Assembly (NCBI GenBank): GCA_944387785.1
Contig: CALXGG010000008.1
Coordinates: 1-38,809 of the forward strand
Length of the DNA: 38,809 nucleotides
Source of the DNA: an uncultured Oscillospiraceae bacterium
Lineage (GTDB): Bacteria > Bacillota > Clostridia > Oscillospirales > Oscillospiraceae
Reading direction: 5' to 3'
This document shows positions 25,110-33,835 of this stretch, piece by piece. The position numbers and the translations under genes are program-made. Positions within the stretch are counted from its first letter, which is position 1. Each line of letters starts with the position of its first letter. The notes beneath the pieces were generated by a model, which saw only the letters and a program-made list of their open reading frames with translations, searched no databases and was not told where the DNA came from.

Positions 25110-25699
25110 GACAGGGAAAGACGTTTATCATCTGCGGTCCCTCCGGCGTGGGGAAGGGGACGGTGGTGGCCCGGCTGCTGGCCAGCAACCCCAACCTGTA
25201 TTTTTCCGTCTCCGCCACCACCCGGCAGCCCCGCCACGGAGAGGTGGACGGCATCCACTACCATTTCCTCAGCCGGGAACAGTTCCAGGCGTGGATCCGG
25301 GAGGACGCCTTCCTGGAGCACGCGGAATTTGTGGGGAATTGCTACGGCACCCCCAAGAAGTATGTGGACGCGGCCATGGCCCAGGGCCGGGATGTGATCC
25401 TAGACATTGAGATCCAGGGCGCGGAGCAGGTCCACCGGCTGCGGCCGGAGGCGGTGCGGATCTATGTGGCCCCGCCCAGCTGGGCGGAGCTGGAGCGCCG
25501 GCTCATCGGCCGGGGCACCGAGGACATGGAGAAGGTCCGCTCCCGCCTGGAGCGGGGCAAACAGGAGTTTGCCGCCGCCAGCTCCTTTGACTATTTCGTG
25601 ATCAACGACACGGTGGACCACGCCGTGACGGAGATCACCGCCATCATGATGGCGGAGCACTGCAAGCCTGAGGAGCGGATCGCCATGATCGACAAGTAG
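25106..25699 (+). CDS. gmk: Guanylate kinase
   Basis: GMP kinase (197 aa), which converts GMP to GDP with ATP. P-loop [17 protein letters not shown] near residue 10, guanine-binding region [35 protein letters not shown], and [13 protein letters not shown] near 95, followed by the lid region with RLIGRGTED. The length is normal. It overlaps remA by 4 nt and precedes rpoZ by 67 nt; in that gap I see an AT-rich stretch and an AGAAGG ribosome site but no terminator. Confidence 0.96.
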   Translation: MRQGKTFIICGPSGVGKGTVVARLLASNPNLYFSVSATTRQPRHGEVDGIHYHFLSREQFQAWIREDAFLEHAEFVGNCYGTPKKYVDAAMAQGRDVILDIEIQGAEQVHRLRPEAVRIYVAPPSWAELERRLIGRGTEDMEKVRSRLERGKQEFAAASSFDYFVINDTVDHAVTEITAIMMAEHCKPEERIAMIDK

Positions 25700-25766
25700 G
25701 CGGCTTCCTCCCCGTGCGCGGTTTTTCCATAGACACTGAAATCATTTTAGAAGGACTGATGAAGTT

Positions 25767-25988
25767 ATGATGCTCTATCCTGCCATGAACAAGCTCACCA
25801 CCAACGTGCCCAACCGCTATCTGCTGGTCAACGTGGTGGCCCGCCGGGCCCGCCAGATCGCCCGGGAGGCCGAGGATCTGGGGGAGAAGCTGGATACCAA
25901 GCCCGTGACCCTGGCGATCCAGGAGGTGGCCGACGGAAAGATCTCCGTAGACGCCGCCGACATTGTCATCACGGATGTGGAGGGCTGA
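25767..25988 (+). CDS. rpoZ: RNA polymerase omega subunit
   Basis: Omega subunit (73 aa) that helps assemble and stabilise RNA polymerase. MLYPAMNKLTTNVPNRYLLV and ARRARQIAREAEDLGE correspond to the conserved helices around the MNR..L...ARR..Q region. Its place directly after gmk is the usual one. The first codons are ATG ATG; either could start it, with AGAAGG upstream. The stop lies inside or just before the start region of priA. Confidence 0.93.
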   Translation: MMLYPAMNKLTTNVPNRYLLVNVVARRARQIAREAEDLGEKLDTKPVTLAIQEVADGKISVDAADIVITDVEG

Positions 25989-28458
25989 CGGCCAGCCGCC
26001 CCAAGAGGGGGGCCGCGCCCTGCCCCTGGTGGCCCGGGTGGCGGTGGACGCCGCTACCTACGCCATCGACAAGCCCTATGACTACCTGGTGCCCCAGAGC
26101 CTTGCCGGTCAGGCCCGGGTAGGCGTCCGGGTCACCGTGCCCTTCGGCCGGGGGAACCGGACCAGCGAAGGGATGATCCTGGCCCTGGGCCCCGGCGAGA
26201 GCCGCAGGGGCCTTAAAGCCGTTTCCGGCGTCCTGGACGCGGAGAGCGTTCTGGACGAGGACCGGCTGAAGCTGGCCTACTGGATGCGGGAGCGGTACTT
26301 CTGCACCCTCTACGACGCCATCCGCACCATCCTGCCGGCGGGCCTCTGGTACCGCCTGGCGGAGCGCTATGTACTGGCGGCGGACCGGGAGACCGCCCTG
26401 GAGGGCGGGGAGACCCCGGCGGAGCGCCGGGTGCTGGAGGCGCTGGCGGCCAACGGCGGCCAGGCGGAGGGCGAGCTGCTGCGGGAGGCCGCCGGCAGCG
26501 GGGCCGCCGCCGCCCTCCGGGCTCTGGAGGAGCGGGGACTGGTGCGTCTGGAGACCACCGCCACAAGAAAAATCCTGGACAAAATGGTACGGCGGGTGGC
26601 GCTGGCGGTGGAGCCGGAAGCGGCTCTCGCCGCGGTGTCTGCCCGCCGCAGCAGCGCTCCCATGCGCTATGAGGTGGTAAAGCTCCTCTGCGCCGTGGGC
26701 AGCGCCCTCACCACGGACCTCTGCTACTTTACCGGGGCCTCCATGCAGACCATCCGCAGCCTGGAGCGCAGCGGCCTTGTGGCCCTCACCCAGGAGGAGG
26801 CCTTCCGGGTGCCCAAGCCGGAGCCCTCCGACGGGGCGCCCATCTCCCTTACCCCGGAGCAGCAGGCGGCCTTTGACGGCGTCATGGAGCTGACGGAGCA
26901 GGGGAAGGGGGCCTGCGCCCTCCTTTACGGCGTCACCGGCAGCGGCAAGACCGCCGTATATATCCGGCTCCTGCAGGAGACCGTCCGCCGGGGACGGCGG
27001 GGGATGATCCTGGTACCGGAGATCGCCCTTACGCCACAGATGATGGCGAAGTTCTCCGCCTATTTCGGGGAACGGGTGGTGATGCTCCACAGCGGCCTGC
27101 GCCTGAGCGAGCGCTACGACCAGTGGAAGCGGATCCGCCGGGGGGAGGTGGACGTGGTGCTGGGTACCCGCAGCGCCGTGTTCGCCCCGCTGGACGCCCT
27201 GGGCATGGTGATCCTGGACGAGGAGCACGAGCCCAGCTACCAGTCGGAAAACGCCCCCCGGTACCATGCCCGGGATGTGGCCAAGTATCTCTGCGCCCGG
27301 CAGGGCGCGGCCCTGGTGCTGGGCTCCGCCACCCCGTCGGTGGAGAGCGCCTACCTGGCCCAGAAGGGGGTCTACCGGAAGCTGACCCTGCCCGTCCGCT
27401 ACAACCACCAGCCCCTTCCCCGGGTTCTCATCGCGGATATGCGGGAGGAGGTGCGCCGGGGGAACGCCACCCTCATCAGCGAGCCTTTGCGCCGGGAGCT
27501 GGAGGAGAACCTCCGCCGGGGGGAGCAGAGCATCCTGTTCCTCAACCGCCGGGGCAACAGCCGGATGCTGCTGTGCGGGGAGTGCGGGGCGGCCCCGTCC
27601 TGTCCCCGGTGCAGCGTGCCGCTGACCTACCACAGCGCCAACGGTCGCCTCATGTGCCACTACTGCGGCCACTCCCAGCGGGCGGCGGCGGTGTGCCCGG
27701 AGTGCGGCGGGCGGATGAAGGCGGTGGGCGCGGGGACCCAGAAGGTGGAGGAGGAGCTCCGGGAGCTCTTTCCCGGCGCCGGCGTGCTGCGGATGGACGC
27801 GGACACCGTTTCCGGCAACCATGAGCAGCTCCTCAGCCGGTTTGAAAAAGAGAAGATCCCCATCCTTTTGGGCACCCAGATGGTGGCCAAGGGGCTGGAT
27901 TTTGAGAATGTGACCCTGGTGGGGGTCCTGGCGGCGGACCTGAGCCTGTACATGGAGCAGTATACCGCCGCGGAGCGGACCTTCAGCCTCCTGACCCAGG
28001 TGGTGGGCCGGGCGGGCCGGGGCAGTAAGGACGGCCGGGCGGTGATCCAGACCTATACCCCGGACAACGAGGTCATCACCAGCGCCGCCCGCCAGGACTA
28101 CGGCAGCTTCTATGCCGCGGAGATCCGGATCCGCCGGGCCCGGCGCTACCCGCCCTTCGCGGACCTCTTCACCCTGACGGTGTCGGGGGCCGGGGAGGAG
28201 GACGTGCTCCGGGGAGCCGACGGCCTGCGGCGGACCCTGGCGGAGGCCGGGGCGGACCTGCCGGAGCCGCCGGAGCTCCTGGGGCCCGCCCCCGCGCCGG
28301 TGCTGAAGGTGAACAACCGCTATCGCTACCGGCTGTTCTGGGTGGGCCGCAACGACCACCCCACCCGGGAGCGGCTGGCCGGCTGCGCCCGGGCCTTCGC
28401 CCAGTGGAAGGGGAGCCGGGGGCTGTCCCTGTTCATCGACTGCAACAGCGCGGACTAA
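25975..28458 (+). CDS. priA: Replication restart helicase PriA
   Basis: PriA (827 aa from this start), the SF2 helicase that recognises stalled forks and reloads the replisome. N-terminal DNA-binding domain ARVAVDAATYAIDKPYDYLVP, Walker A LLYGVTGSGKTAVYIRL near 315, the DEEHEPSYQSENAPRYHARD motif near 410, a zinc module with eight cysteines (CGECGAAPSCPRC through CHYCGH and CPECGG, near 535-580), and GTQMVAKGLDFENVTLVG. The start is uncertain: ATG 25975 overlaps rpoZ and has no ribosome site; GTG 26029 would begin closer to the usual family N-terminus, but the nearest GA-rich site (26003-26012) is too far upstream. Function is certain, the first roughly 18 residues are not. Confidence 0.93.
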   Translation: MWRADGQPPQEGGRALPLVARVAVDAATYAIDKPYDYLVPQSLAGQARVGVRVTVPFGRGNRTSEGMILALGPGESRRGLKAVSGVLDAESVLDEDRLKLAYWMRERYFCTLYDAIRTILPAGLWYRLAERYVLAADRETALEGGETPAERRVLEALAANGGQAEGELLREAAGSGAAAALRALEERGLVRLETTATRKILDKMVRRVALAVEPEAALAAVSARRSSAPMRYEVVKLLCAVGSALTTDLCYFTGASMQTIRSLERSGLVALTQEEAFRVPKPEPSDGAPISLTPEQQAAFDGVMELTEQGKGACALLYGVTGSGKTAVYIRLLQETVRRGRRGMILVPEIALTPQMMAKFSAYFGERVVMLHSGLRLSERYDQWKRIRRGEVDVVLGTRSAVFAPLDALGMVILDEEHEPSYQSENAPRYHARDVAKYLCARQGAALVLGSATPSVESAYLAQKGVYRKLTLPVRYNHQPLPRVLIADMREEVRRGNATLISEPLRRELEENLRRGEQSILFLNRRGNSRMLLCGECGAAPSCPRCSVPLTYHSANGRLMCHYCGHSQRAAAVCPECGGRMKAVGAGTQKVEEELRELFPGAGVLRMDADTVSGNHEQLLSRFEKEKIPILLGTQMVAKGLDFENVTLVGVLAADLSLYMEQYTAAERTFSLLTQVVGRAGRGSKDGRAVIQTYTPDNEVITSAARQDYGSFYAAEIRIRRARRYPPFADLFTLTVSGAGEEDVLRGADGLRRTLAEAGADLPEPPELLGPAPAPVLKVNNRYRYRLFWVGRNDHPTRERLAGCARAFAQWKGSRGLSLFIDCNSAD

Positions 28459-28514
28459 GCGAAAGAAAATCATGTACGGCGGATTGGTTTCGCCGGAAGG
28501 GGGATACAATAGCT

Positions 28515-29030
28515 ATGGCAATCAGGAAGATCGTTACCATGGGCGACGAGGTGCTCAACAAAAAATGCCGCCCTGTGACGGATTTCAACCAGCGGCTCCA
28601 TGACCTTCTGGATGATCTGAAGGACACCCTGGCCGAGGCCCAGGGGGTGGGCCTGGCGGCCCCCCAGGTGGGGATCCTGCGCCGGGCGGTGGTGGTGCTG
28701 GACGAGGAGGACCATCCCATCGAACTGGTAAATCCCGAGATCATCTTCCAGGAGGGGGAGCAGACGGGGCCGGAGGGCTGCCTGAGCGTCCCCGGCAAGT
28801 TCGGCATGGTCACCCGGCCCGACCATGTGCGGGTCCGGGCCCAGGACCGCTTCGGCAACTGGTTCGAGGCGGAGGGCACGGAGCTCACCGCCCGCTGCTT
28901 CTGCCACGAGCTGGAGCACCTGGACGGTCACCTGTATGTGGAGCATATCGACCACTTCCTCACCGAGGAGGAGCTGGCGGAGTACTACCGCCAGCAGGGC
29001 TATGACATTGAGGAGGGGCAGGAGGACTGA
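28515..29030 (+). CDS. def: Peptide deformylase
   Basis: Removes the N-formyl group from new proteins (171 aa). All three metal motifs are present: GVGLAAPQVG near residue 44, EGCLSVPG near 96 (Cys ligand) and HELEHLDG near 135 (two His ligands and the catalytic Glu). The ATG at 28515 has GGAAGGGGG upstream and gives the typical N-terminus MAIRKIVTMGDEVLNKK. Its stop overlaps the fmt start by one base; the pairing with fmt is standard, since one adds and the other removes the formyl group. Confidence 0.97.
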   Translation: MAIRKIVTMGDEVLNKKCRPVTDFNQRLHDLLDDLKDTLAEAQGVGLAAPQVGILRRAVVVLDEEDHPIELVNPEIIFQEGEQTGPEGCLSVPGKFGMVTRPDHVRVRAQDRFGNWFEAEGTELTARCFCHELEHLDGHLYVEHIDHFLTEEELAEYYRQQGYDIEEGQED

Positions 29031-29950
29031 TGCGGATCGTATTTATGGGTACCCCTGAGTTTGCCGTGGCCGTATTGCGCCAGGTGGTGGAGGACGGATG
29101 GGAGGTCGTGGCCGCCTACACCCAGCCTGACAAGCCAAAAAACCGAGGAATGAAGCTGGTTCCAACCCCTGTAAAGGAGTATGCCATGTCAGTTGGGATC
29201 CCGGTGTATCAGCCCCAGTCCTGCCGGGACGAGGCCACCCTGGCCCAGCTGCGGGCCCTGGAGCCGGACGTGATCCTGGTGGCGGCCTATGGGAAGCTGC
29301 TGCCCCAGGCCCTGCTGGACATCCCCGGAACGGCCATCCTGAACGTCCACTCCTCGCTGCTGCCCCAGTACCGGGGCGCCGCCCCCATCAACTGGGCGGT
29401 GCTCAACGGGGACGCGGAGACCGGCGTCACCATCCAGTATATGGCGGCGGAGCTGGACGCGGGGGACATCCTTCTGGCGGAGCGGACGCCCATCGCCGCG
29501 GACGAGGACGCGGGCCAGCTCTATGACCGCCTGGCCCTTCTGGGCGGGAAGGCGGCCAGCGAGGCCCTCCGCCGCCTGCGGGACGGCACCGCCACGCGGA
29601 CGCCCCAGGTGTATGGCCCCCAATACCAGTACGCCAGCCTTCTTTCCCGGGAGATGTCCCCCATCGACTGGAACAAAAACGCCCGGGCCATCGTCAATCA
29701 GGTCCGAGGGCTGATTCCATGGCCCTGCGCCACTACCGAGGTGGCCGGGGCCCGCTGGAAGGTCTACCGTGCGGAGCCGGCGGGCGCCACCGACCGGGCG
29801 CCGGGCACCATCCTCGCCGCGGACAAGGCGGGGATCGTGATCGCCGCCGGGGAGGGAAGCTCCGTGCGGATCACGGAGCTCCAGGCCGACGGCGGCCGCC
29901 GCATGGCCGCGGCGGACTATCTGCGGGGCCATCTGGTTTCTCTCGGATGA
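29030..29950 (+). CDS. fmt: Methionyl-tRNA formyltransferase
   Basis: Formylates initiator Met-tRNA (306 aa). N-terminal Rossmann core MRIVFMGTPEFAVAVL, KNRGMKLVPTPVKEYA, then the formyl-transfer site with SLLPQYRGAAPINWAVLNGD near 105 and the conserved Asp in ELDAGDILLAE. The C-terminal OB-fold tRNA-binding domain starts near residue 205 (VRGLIPWPCATTEV). The gene is complete. A short patch near codons 37-60 uses unusually AT-rich codons for this window and contains an AAAGGAG upstream of an in-frame ATG at 29186, probably because of the encoded Lys-Glu residues. The downstream hairpin begins at the stop codon. Confidence 0.97.
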   Translation: MRIVFMGTPEFAVAVLRQVVEDGWEVVAAYTQPDKPKNRGMKLVPTPVKEYAMSVGIPVYQPQSCRDEATLAQLRALEPDVILVAAYGKLLPQALLDIPGTAILNVHSSLLPQYRGAAPINWAVLNGDAETGVTIQYMAAELDAGDILLAERTPIAADEDAGQLYDRLALLGGKAASEALRRLRDGTATRTPQVYGPQYQYASLLSREMSPIDWNKNARAIVNQVRGLIPWPCATTEVAGARWKVYRAEPAGATDRAPGTILAADKAGIVIAAGEGSSVRITELQADGGRRMAAADYLRGHLVSLG

Positions 29951-29967
29951 TCTATCATCCTGTTTTT
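29945..29967 (+). terminator. Weak hairpin/T-run at the end of fmt
   Basis: GGATGA (29945-29950, including the fmt stop) pairs with TCATCC (29955-29960) across 4 nt, followed by TG and five T residues. With only six base pairs it is probably a partial terminator. A second hairpin, CGCGCC-GGAG-GGCGCG at 29968-29983, follows and abuts the ribosome site of the next gene. Confidence 0.4.
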
Positions 29968-29995
29968 CGCGCCGGAGGGCGCGGGGAGGTTTTCT

Positions 29996-30694
29996 ATGCC
30001 GTTTTACTATGATTCTCTCTACTGGATCCTGCTGATCCCGGTGCTGCTGCTGTCCATCTATGCCCAGGCGAAGGTCAGCGGCAGCTTCAACAAGTACAGC
30101 CAGGTCCGCAACCGCCGGCACATCACCGGCGCCCAGGCGGCCTGGGAGGTGCTCCGGGCCCACGGGATCACCGACGTCAACATCCGCCCCTGCCGGGGCC
30201 GGCTGACGGACCACTACGATCCCCGGGACAACACCATCTACCTCTCCGAGCCGGTGTACAACAGCGACACCGTGGCGGCGGTGGGGGTGGCGGCCCATGA
30301 GGCGGGCCACGCGGTGCAGTACGCCGTGGGCTACGGCCCGGTGCGGATCCGCACCGCCATCATCCCGGTGACCCAGTTCGGCTCCCAGTTCGCCTTTATC
30401 GCCCTGATCCTGGGGCTGATGCTGTATGTCCAGCCCCTGTTTGCCATCGGCATCGTCCTCTTCGGGCTCACCACCGTGTTCCAGCTGGTGACGCTGCCGG
30501 TTGAGTTCGACGCCTCCGCCCGGGCCATCGGCACCATCGAGGGCAGCTTCCTCCTGGAGGAGGACGAGCGGGACGGGGCCAAGAAGGTACTGCGGGCGGC
30601 GGCATTGACCTATGTGGCGGCGCTGCTGATGTCCCTGCTGCAGCTGCTGCGGTATGTGCTGATCTTTGCGGGCCGCAGCGGCCGAAGAGACTGA
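29996..30694 (+). CDS. Membrane zinc metallopeptidase (YugP-like, Zn_peptidase_2)
   Basis: Integral membrane protein (232 aa) of the neutral zinc metallopeptidase family related to Bacillus YugP. There is an N-terminal membrane segment (SLYWILLIPVLLLSIYA), the conserved region ITGAQAAWEVLRAHGI, the zinc motif VGVAAHEAGHAVQYAVGY near residue 100, then two hydrophobic segments (FAFIALILGLMLYVQPLF, IGIVLFGLTTVFQLVTLP) and a C-terminal membrane helix. The substrate is unknown. GGGGAGG precedes the ATG. It is followed by rsmB after 1 nt, so it belongs to the same transcript; this position between fmt and rsmB is common in Clostridia. Confidence 0.9.
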   Translation: MPFYYDSLYWILLIPVLLLSIYAQAKVSGSFNKYSQVRNRRHITGAQAAWEVLRAHGITDVNIRPCRGRLTDHYDPRDNTIYLSEPVYNSDTVAAVGVAAHEAGHAVQYAVGYGPVRIRTAIIPVTQFGSQFAFIALILGLMLYVQPLFAIGIVLFGLTTVFQLVTLPVEFDASARAIGTIEGSFLLEEDERDGAKKVLRAAALTYVAALLMSLLQLLRYVLIFAGRSGRRD

Positions 30695-30695
30695 T

Positions 30696-32021
30696 ATGGC
30701 GGGGAACGGGAGAGAAACGGCCCTGGCGGTGCTCACCGCCTGCCGGAGGCTGGAGGCCTGGTCCGACGGGGCCCTGAAGGCCGCCTGCCGCCGGGATGGG
30801 CTGGACCGCCGGGAGGCGGCCTTTGCCGCCCGGCTGACCTACGGCGTTCTGCAGAACGCCGCCCTGCTGGACTTTTATCTGGGCGCATACTGCGCCCAGC
30901 CGGTGGAGAAGCTGGAGCCCTTTGTCCGGGACGTGCTGCGGCTGGGCGCCTGCCAGATCCTCCTCATGGACCGGGTGCCGGACAGCGCCGCGGTGAGCCA
31001 GGCGGTGGAGATGGTGAAAAGCCACCGCCGCCAGCGGGCGGCGGGGCTGGTCAACGCGGTGCTCCGCAAGCTTAGCGCCAATAAGGAGCATCTCCCGGCC
31101 ATCCCGGCGGAGGACGCCGGGGCCTACCTCTCCATCCGGTACAGCCACCCCCGGTGGCTGGCGGAGCGGCTGCTGGCGCTGCTGGGGCGGGAGGAGGCGG
31201 AGGCCTTCCTGGCCGCCGACAACGAGGCGGCCCCTTTGGTGATCCAGCATAACCCTCTTGCCTGCACGTTGCCGGAGCTGGCGGAATCCCTGAGGGAGAG
31301 CGGCGTACAGTGGACGCCCCACCCCTGGCTCCCCGGCTGCGGGACCATCTCCGGCGGCGGCGACCTGGAGAAGCTGCCCGCCTTTGAAAACGGATGGTTC
31401 CGTGTCCAGGATGCCGCGGCCCGGCTGTCTGTGCTGGCGGCGGGCCTTTGCAGGGGGGAGCGGGTGCTGGACGTCTGCGCCGCCCCCGGCGGCAAGTCCT
31501 TCGCCGCCGCCGCCGACATGGCGGGGGAGGGAGAGATCGTCTCCTGCGACATCCACCCCCACAAGCTGGCCCTCATCGAGAAGGGGGCCCAGCGGCTGGG
31601 AATCCGCTGCCTTACCGCCCGGCTGGCCGACGGACGGGAAAACCGTCCGGAGTGGAACGGCGGCTTTGACGCGGTACTCTGCGACGTGCCCTGCTCGGGC
31701 CTGGGCGTCATCCGGAAGAAGCCGGAGATCCGCTACAAGGACCCGGAGGCCCTCAAGGGGCTGCCGGCGGTGCAGGGGGCCATCCTGGCCAACGCCTGCC
31801 GCTATGTGAAGCCCGGCGGAATCCTGCTCTACTCCACCTGCACCATCCTCCCGGAGGAAAACGAGGAGGTGACGGCGGCGTTCCTGGCAGGGCGCCCGGA
31901 CTTTGTCCCGGAGGATTTCACCCTGCCCGGAGGGCTGTCCTCCCGGGAGGGGGCCCTGACCCTGTGGCCCCAGCGCCACGGCACCGACGGGTTCTATCTC
32001 TGTAAAATGAGGAAGCTATGA
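30696..32021 (+). CDS. rsmB: 16S rRNA m5C967 methyltransferase
   Basis: SAM-dependent RNA cytosine methyltransferase (441 aa). An N-terminal NusB-like RNA-binding domain (residues about 5-130; REAAFAARLTYGVLQNAALLD) precedes the methyltransferase core, with DVCAAPGGKSFAAAADM near 260, the catalytic motif DVPCSGLGVIRKKPEIRY near 330 and the second cysteine motif LLYSTCTILPEENE near 380. The ATG at 30696 is one base after the upstream stop; there is no strong ribosome site, so it is probably coupled. It overlaps rlmN by ATGA. Confidence 0.95.
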   Translation: MAGNGRETALAVLTACRRLEAWSDGALKAACRRDGLDRREAAFAARLTYGVLQNAALLDFYLGAYCAQPVEKLEPFVRDVLRLGACQILLMDRVPDSAAVSQAVEMVKSHRRQRAAGLVNAVLRKLSANKEHLPAIPAEDAGAYLSIRYSHPRWLAERLLALLGREEAEAFLAADNEAAPLVIQHNPLACTLPELAESLRESGVQWTPHPWLPGCGTISGGGDLEKLPAFENGWFRVQDAAARLSVLAAGLCRGERVLDVCAAPGGKSFAAAADMAGEGEIVSCDIHPHKLALIEKGAQRLGIRCLTARLADGRENRPEWNGGFDAVLCDVPCSGLGVIRKKPEIRYKDPEALKGLPAVQGAILANACRYVKPGGILLYSTCTILPEENEEVTAAFLAGRPDFVPEDFTLPGGLSSREGALTLWPQRHGTDGFYLCKMRKL

Positions 32022-33061
32022 AAGAGGACATAAAATCCATGACCCTGGAGTGGCTGACCCGCGCCATGCAGGAGCTGGGGCAGCCTGCCTTCCGGGGCCG
32101 TCAGGTATTCTCCTGGCTCCACGGCCGGGGGGCCGTCTCCTTTGATGAGATGACGGACCTCTCCAAGGCCCTGCGGGAGCAGCTGGAGGAGCGGTACTAC
32201 ATCAATACCCTGCGGGTGGCCCGCAGGCAGGTGTCCCGGCTGGACGGGACGGTGAAATACCTGTGGGAGCTGATGGACGGCAACTGCATCGAGTCGGTGC
32301 TCATGCAGTACCACCACGGCAACACGGTGTGCATTTCCAGCCAGGTGGGCTGCCGGATGGGCTGCGCCTTCTGCGCGTCCACGGTGGGGGGGAAGGTCCG
32401 GGACCTGCGGCCCTCGGAGCTTATCGACCAGGTGCTCTTCACCCAGCGGGACAGCGGCAAGCCCATCTCCAACATCGTGCTCATGGGGATCGGGGAGCCC
32501 ATGGACAACCTGGACAATGTGCTGCGGTTCCTGGCGCTGGTGAACCACCGGGACGGCCTGGACATCGGTATGCGCCACATCAGCCTCTCCACCTGCGGCC
32601 TGATCCCGGGGATCCGGCGCCTGGCGGAACTGAAGCTGCAGCTGACGCTGTCCGTCTCCCTCCACGCGCCGGACAACGAGACCCGCAGCCGCATCATGCC
32701 GGTGAACCGGGCCTATGACGTGGAGCAGCTGTTCGCGGCCTGCCATGAATATTTCCGGCAGACCGGGCGGCGCATCAGCTTTGAGTATGCCATGATCGAC
32801 GGAGTCAACGACCATGACTGGCAGGCGGACCTGATCGCGGAAAAGCTCAGGGGCATGCCGGGCCATGTGAATATGATCCCTCTCAACGACGTGAGGGAGA
32901 GCCCCCTGAAGCCCAGCCGGCGGATCCGGCAGTTCCAGCAGCGGCTGGAGAGCCACGGCGTGACCGCCACGGTCCGGCGCAGCCTGGGCGGGGATATCGA
33001 CGCCTCCTGCGGCCAGCTGCGGCGGAAGGCCATGGAGGACGGAGGGGAAAAACAGTTATGA
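32018..33061 (+). CDS. rlmN: 23S rRNA/tRNA adenine C2-methyltransferase RlmN
   Basis: Radical SAM methyltransferase (347 aa) modifying A2503 of 23S rRNA and A37 of some tRNAs. It has the FRGRQVFSWLHGRG N-terminal region, the radical SAM CX3CX2C motif in CRMGCAFCAST near residue 112, VLMGIGEPMDNLDNVL near 158, STCGLIPGIRRL, and the C-terminal catalytic cysteine in DASCGQLRRK. The alternative Cfr resistance enzyme is unlikely given this housekeeping context and the usual rsmB-rlmN-prpC order. The stop overlaps the phosphatase gene by ATGA. Confidence 0.96.
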   Translation: MKEDIKSMTLEWLTRAMQELGQPAFRGRQVFSWLHGRGAVSFDEMTDLSKALREQLEERYYINTLRVARRQVSRLDGTVKYLWELMDGNCIESVLMQYHHGNTVCISSQVGCRMGCAFCASTVGGKVRDLRPSELIDQVLFTQRDSGKPISNIVLMGIGEPMDNLDNVLRFLALVNHRDGLDIGMRHISLSTCGLIPGIRRLAELKLQLTLSVSLHAPDNETRSRIMPVNRAYDVEQLFAACHEYFRQTGRRISFEYAMIDGVNDHDWQADLIAEKLRGMPGHVNMIPLNDVRESPLKPSRRIRQFQQRLESHGVTATVRRSLGGDIDASCGQLRRKAMEDGGEKQL

Positions 33062-33801
33062 TGAAAATATGGGGAATGACGGACATCGGCCTGGTCCGCA
33101 GGGAGAACCAGGACGCTTACGCGGTGCGGGTCAGCGAGGACACCGGCTACACTATTTGCGTGGTGTGCGACGGGATGGGCGGCCCCGGCGGGGGCCGACT
33201 GGCCAGTACCATGGCGGTGGAGACCTTCCTGGAGGCCTGCCAGGGGAACCTGCGCTCCGGCCTGGAGGCCCAGGAGGTGCGCCAGGTGGCGGATTTCGCC
33301 ATCGCGGCGGCCAACCGCGCCGTCTATGAGCGGTCCAAGACGGAGCCCGGCCTCCGGGGCATGGGCACCACCCTGGTCTCGGTGATCGCCTGGGAAGACC
33401 AGGCCCTGGTCTCCAACGTGGGGGACAGCCGGGCCTACCTCATCCGGCCGGAGGCGGGGATCTCCCGGGTGACCCGGGACCACTCCCTGGTGGAGCGCCT
33501 GGTGGAGATGGGGAACATCACGGAGGAGCAGGCCCGCTGCCATCCGGACCGGAACCTCATCACCCGGGCCCTGGGCCCGGAGGAGGGCGCCCTCAGCGAC
33601 AGCTACCACCTGCACATGGCGGCGGGGGACTATCTCCTCCTCTGCACCGACGGCCTGGTGGAGACCGCCACGGACCAGGAGATGGAGGAGGAAGTCCTCC
33701 GGGGCGGGGATCCCAACGGCTGCCTGGACCGGCTGCTGGCGCTGGCCAAGCGCCGCGGCGCGGCGGACAACGTTACCGCCGTGCTGCTGCAGCAGCTGTA
33801 A
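33058..33801 (+). CDS. prpC: PP2C-family Ser/Thr phosphatase (PrpC/Stp)
   Basis: Protein phosphatase (247 aa) that reverses phosphorylation by the kinase encoded next to it. Metal-binding motifs are seen: GLVRRENQDAY near 14, VVCDGMGGPGGGRLAS near 37, VGDSRAYLIRP near 120, LLLCTDGLVE near 193 and ADNVTAVLL at the C-terminus. The second motif has Pro-Gly after DGMGG where many have His-Ala, a mild variation. The first two codons are both ATG. The phosphatase-kinase order matches prpC-prkC of Bacillus. Confidence 0.95.
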   Translation: MMKIWGMTDIGLVRRENQDAYAVRVSEDTGYTICVVCDGMGGPGGGRLASTMAVETFLEACQGNLRSGLEAQEVRQVADFAIAAANRAVYERSKTEPGLRGMGTTLVSVIAWEDQALVSNVGDSRAYLIRPEAGISRVTRDHSLVERLVEMGNITEEQARCHPDRNLITRALGPEEGALSDSYHLHMAAGDYLLLCTDGLVETATDQEMEEEVLRGGDPNGCLDRLLALAKRRGAADNVTAVLLQQL

Positions 33802-33835
33802 CGGCCCAGTACCAAGGAAGGAAGGACGCTTGACT

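Noticed and set aside
25969..28509. 846-codon minus-strand frame opposite priA
   Set aside because: Antisense shadow; PriA motifs are unambiguous on the plus strand.
28484..28510. TTGGTT and TACAAT just upstream of def as a promoter for a leaderless message
   Set aside because: The spacer is only 15 nt, the -35 is poor, and the stretch is better explained as the def ribosome site within an operon.
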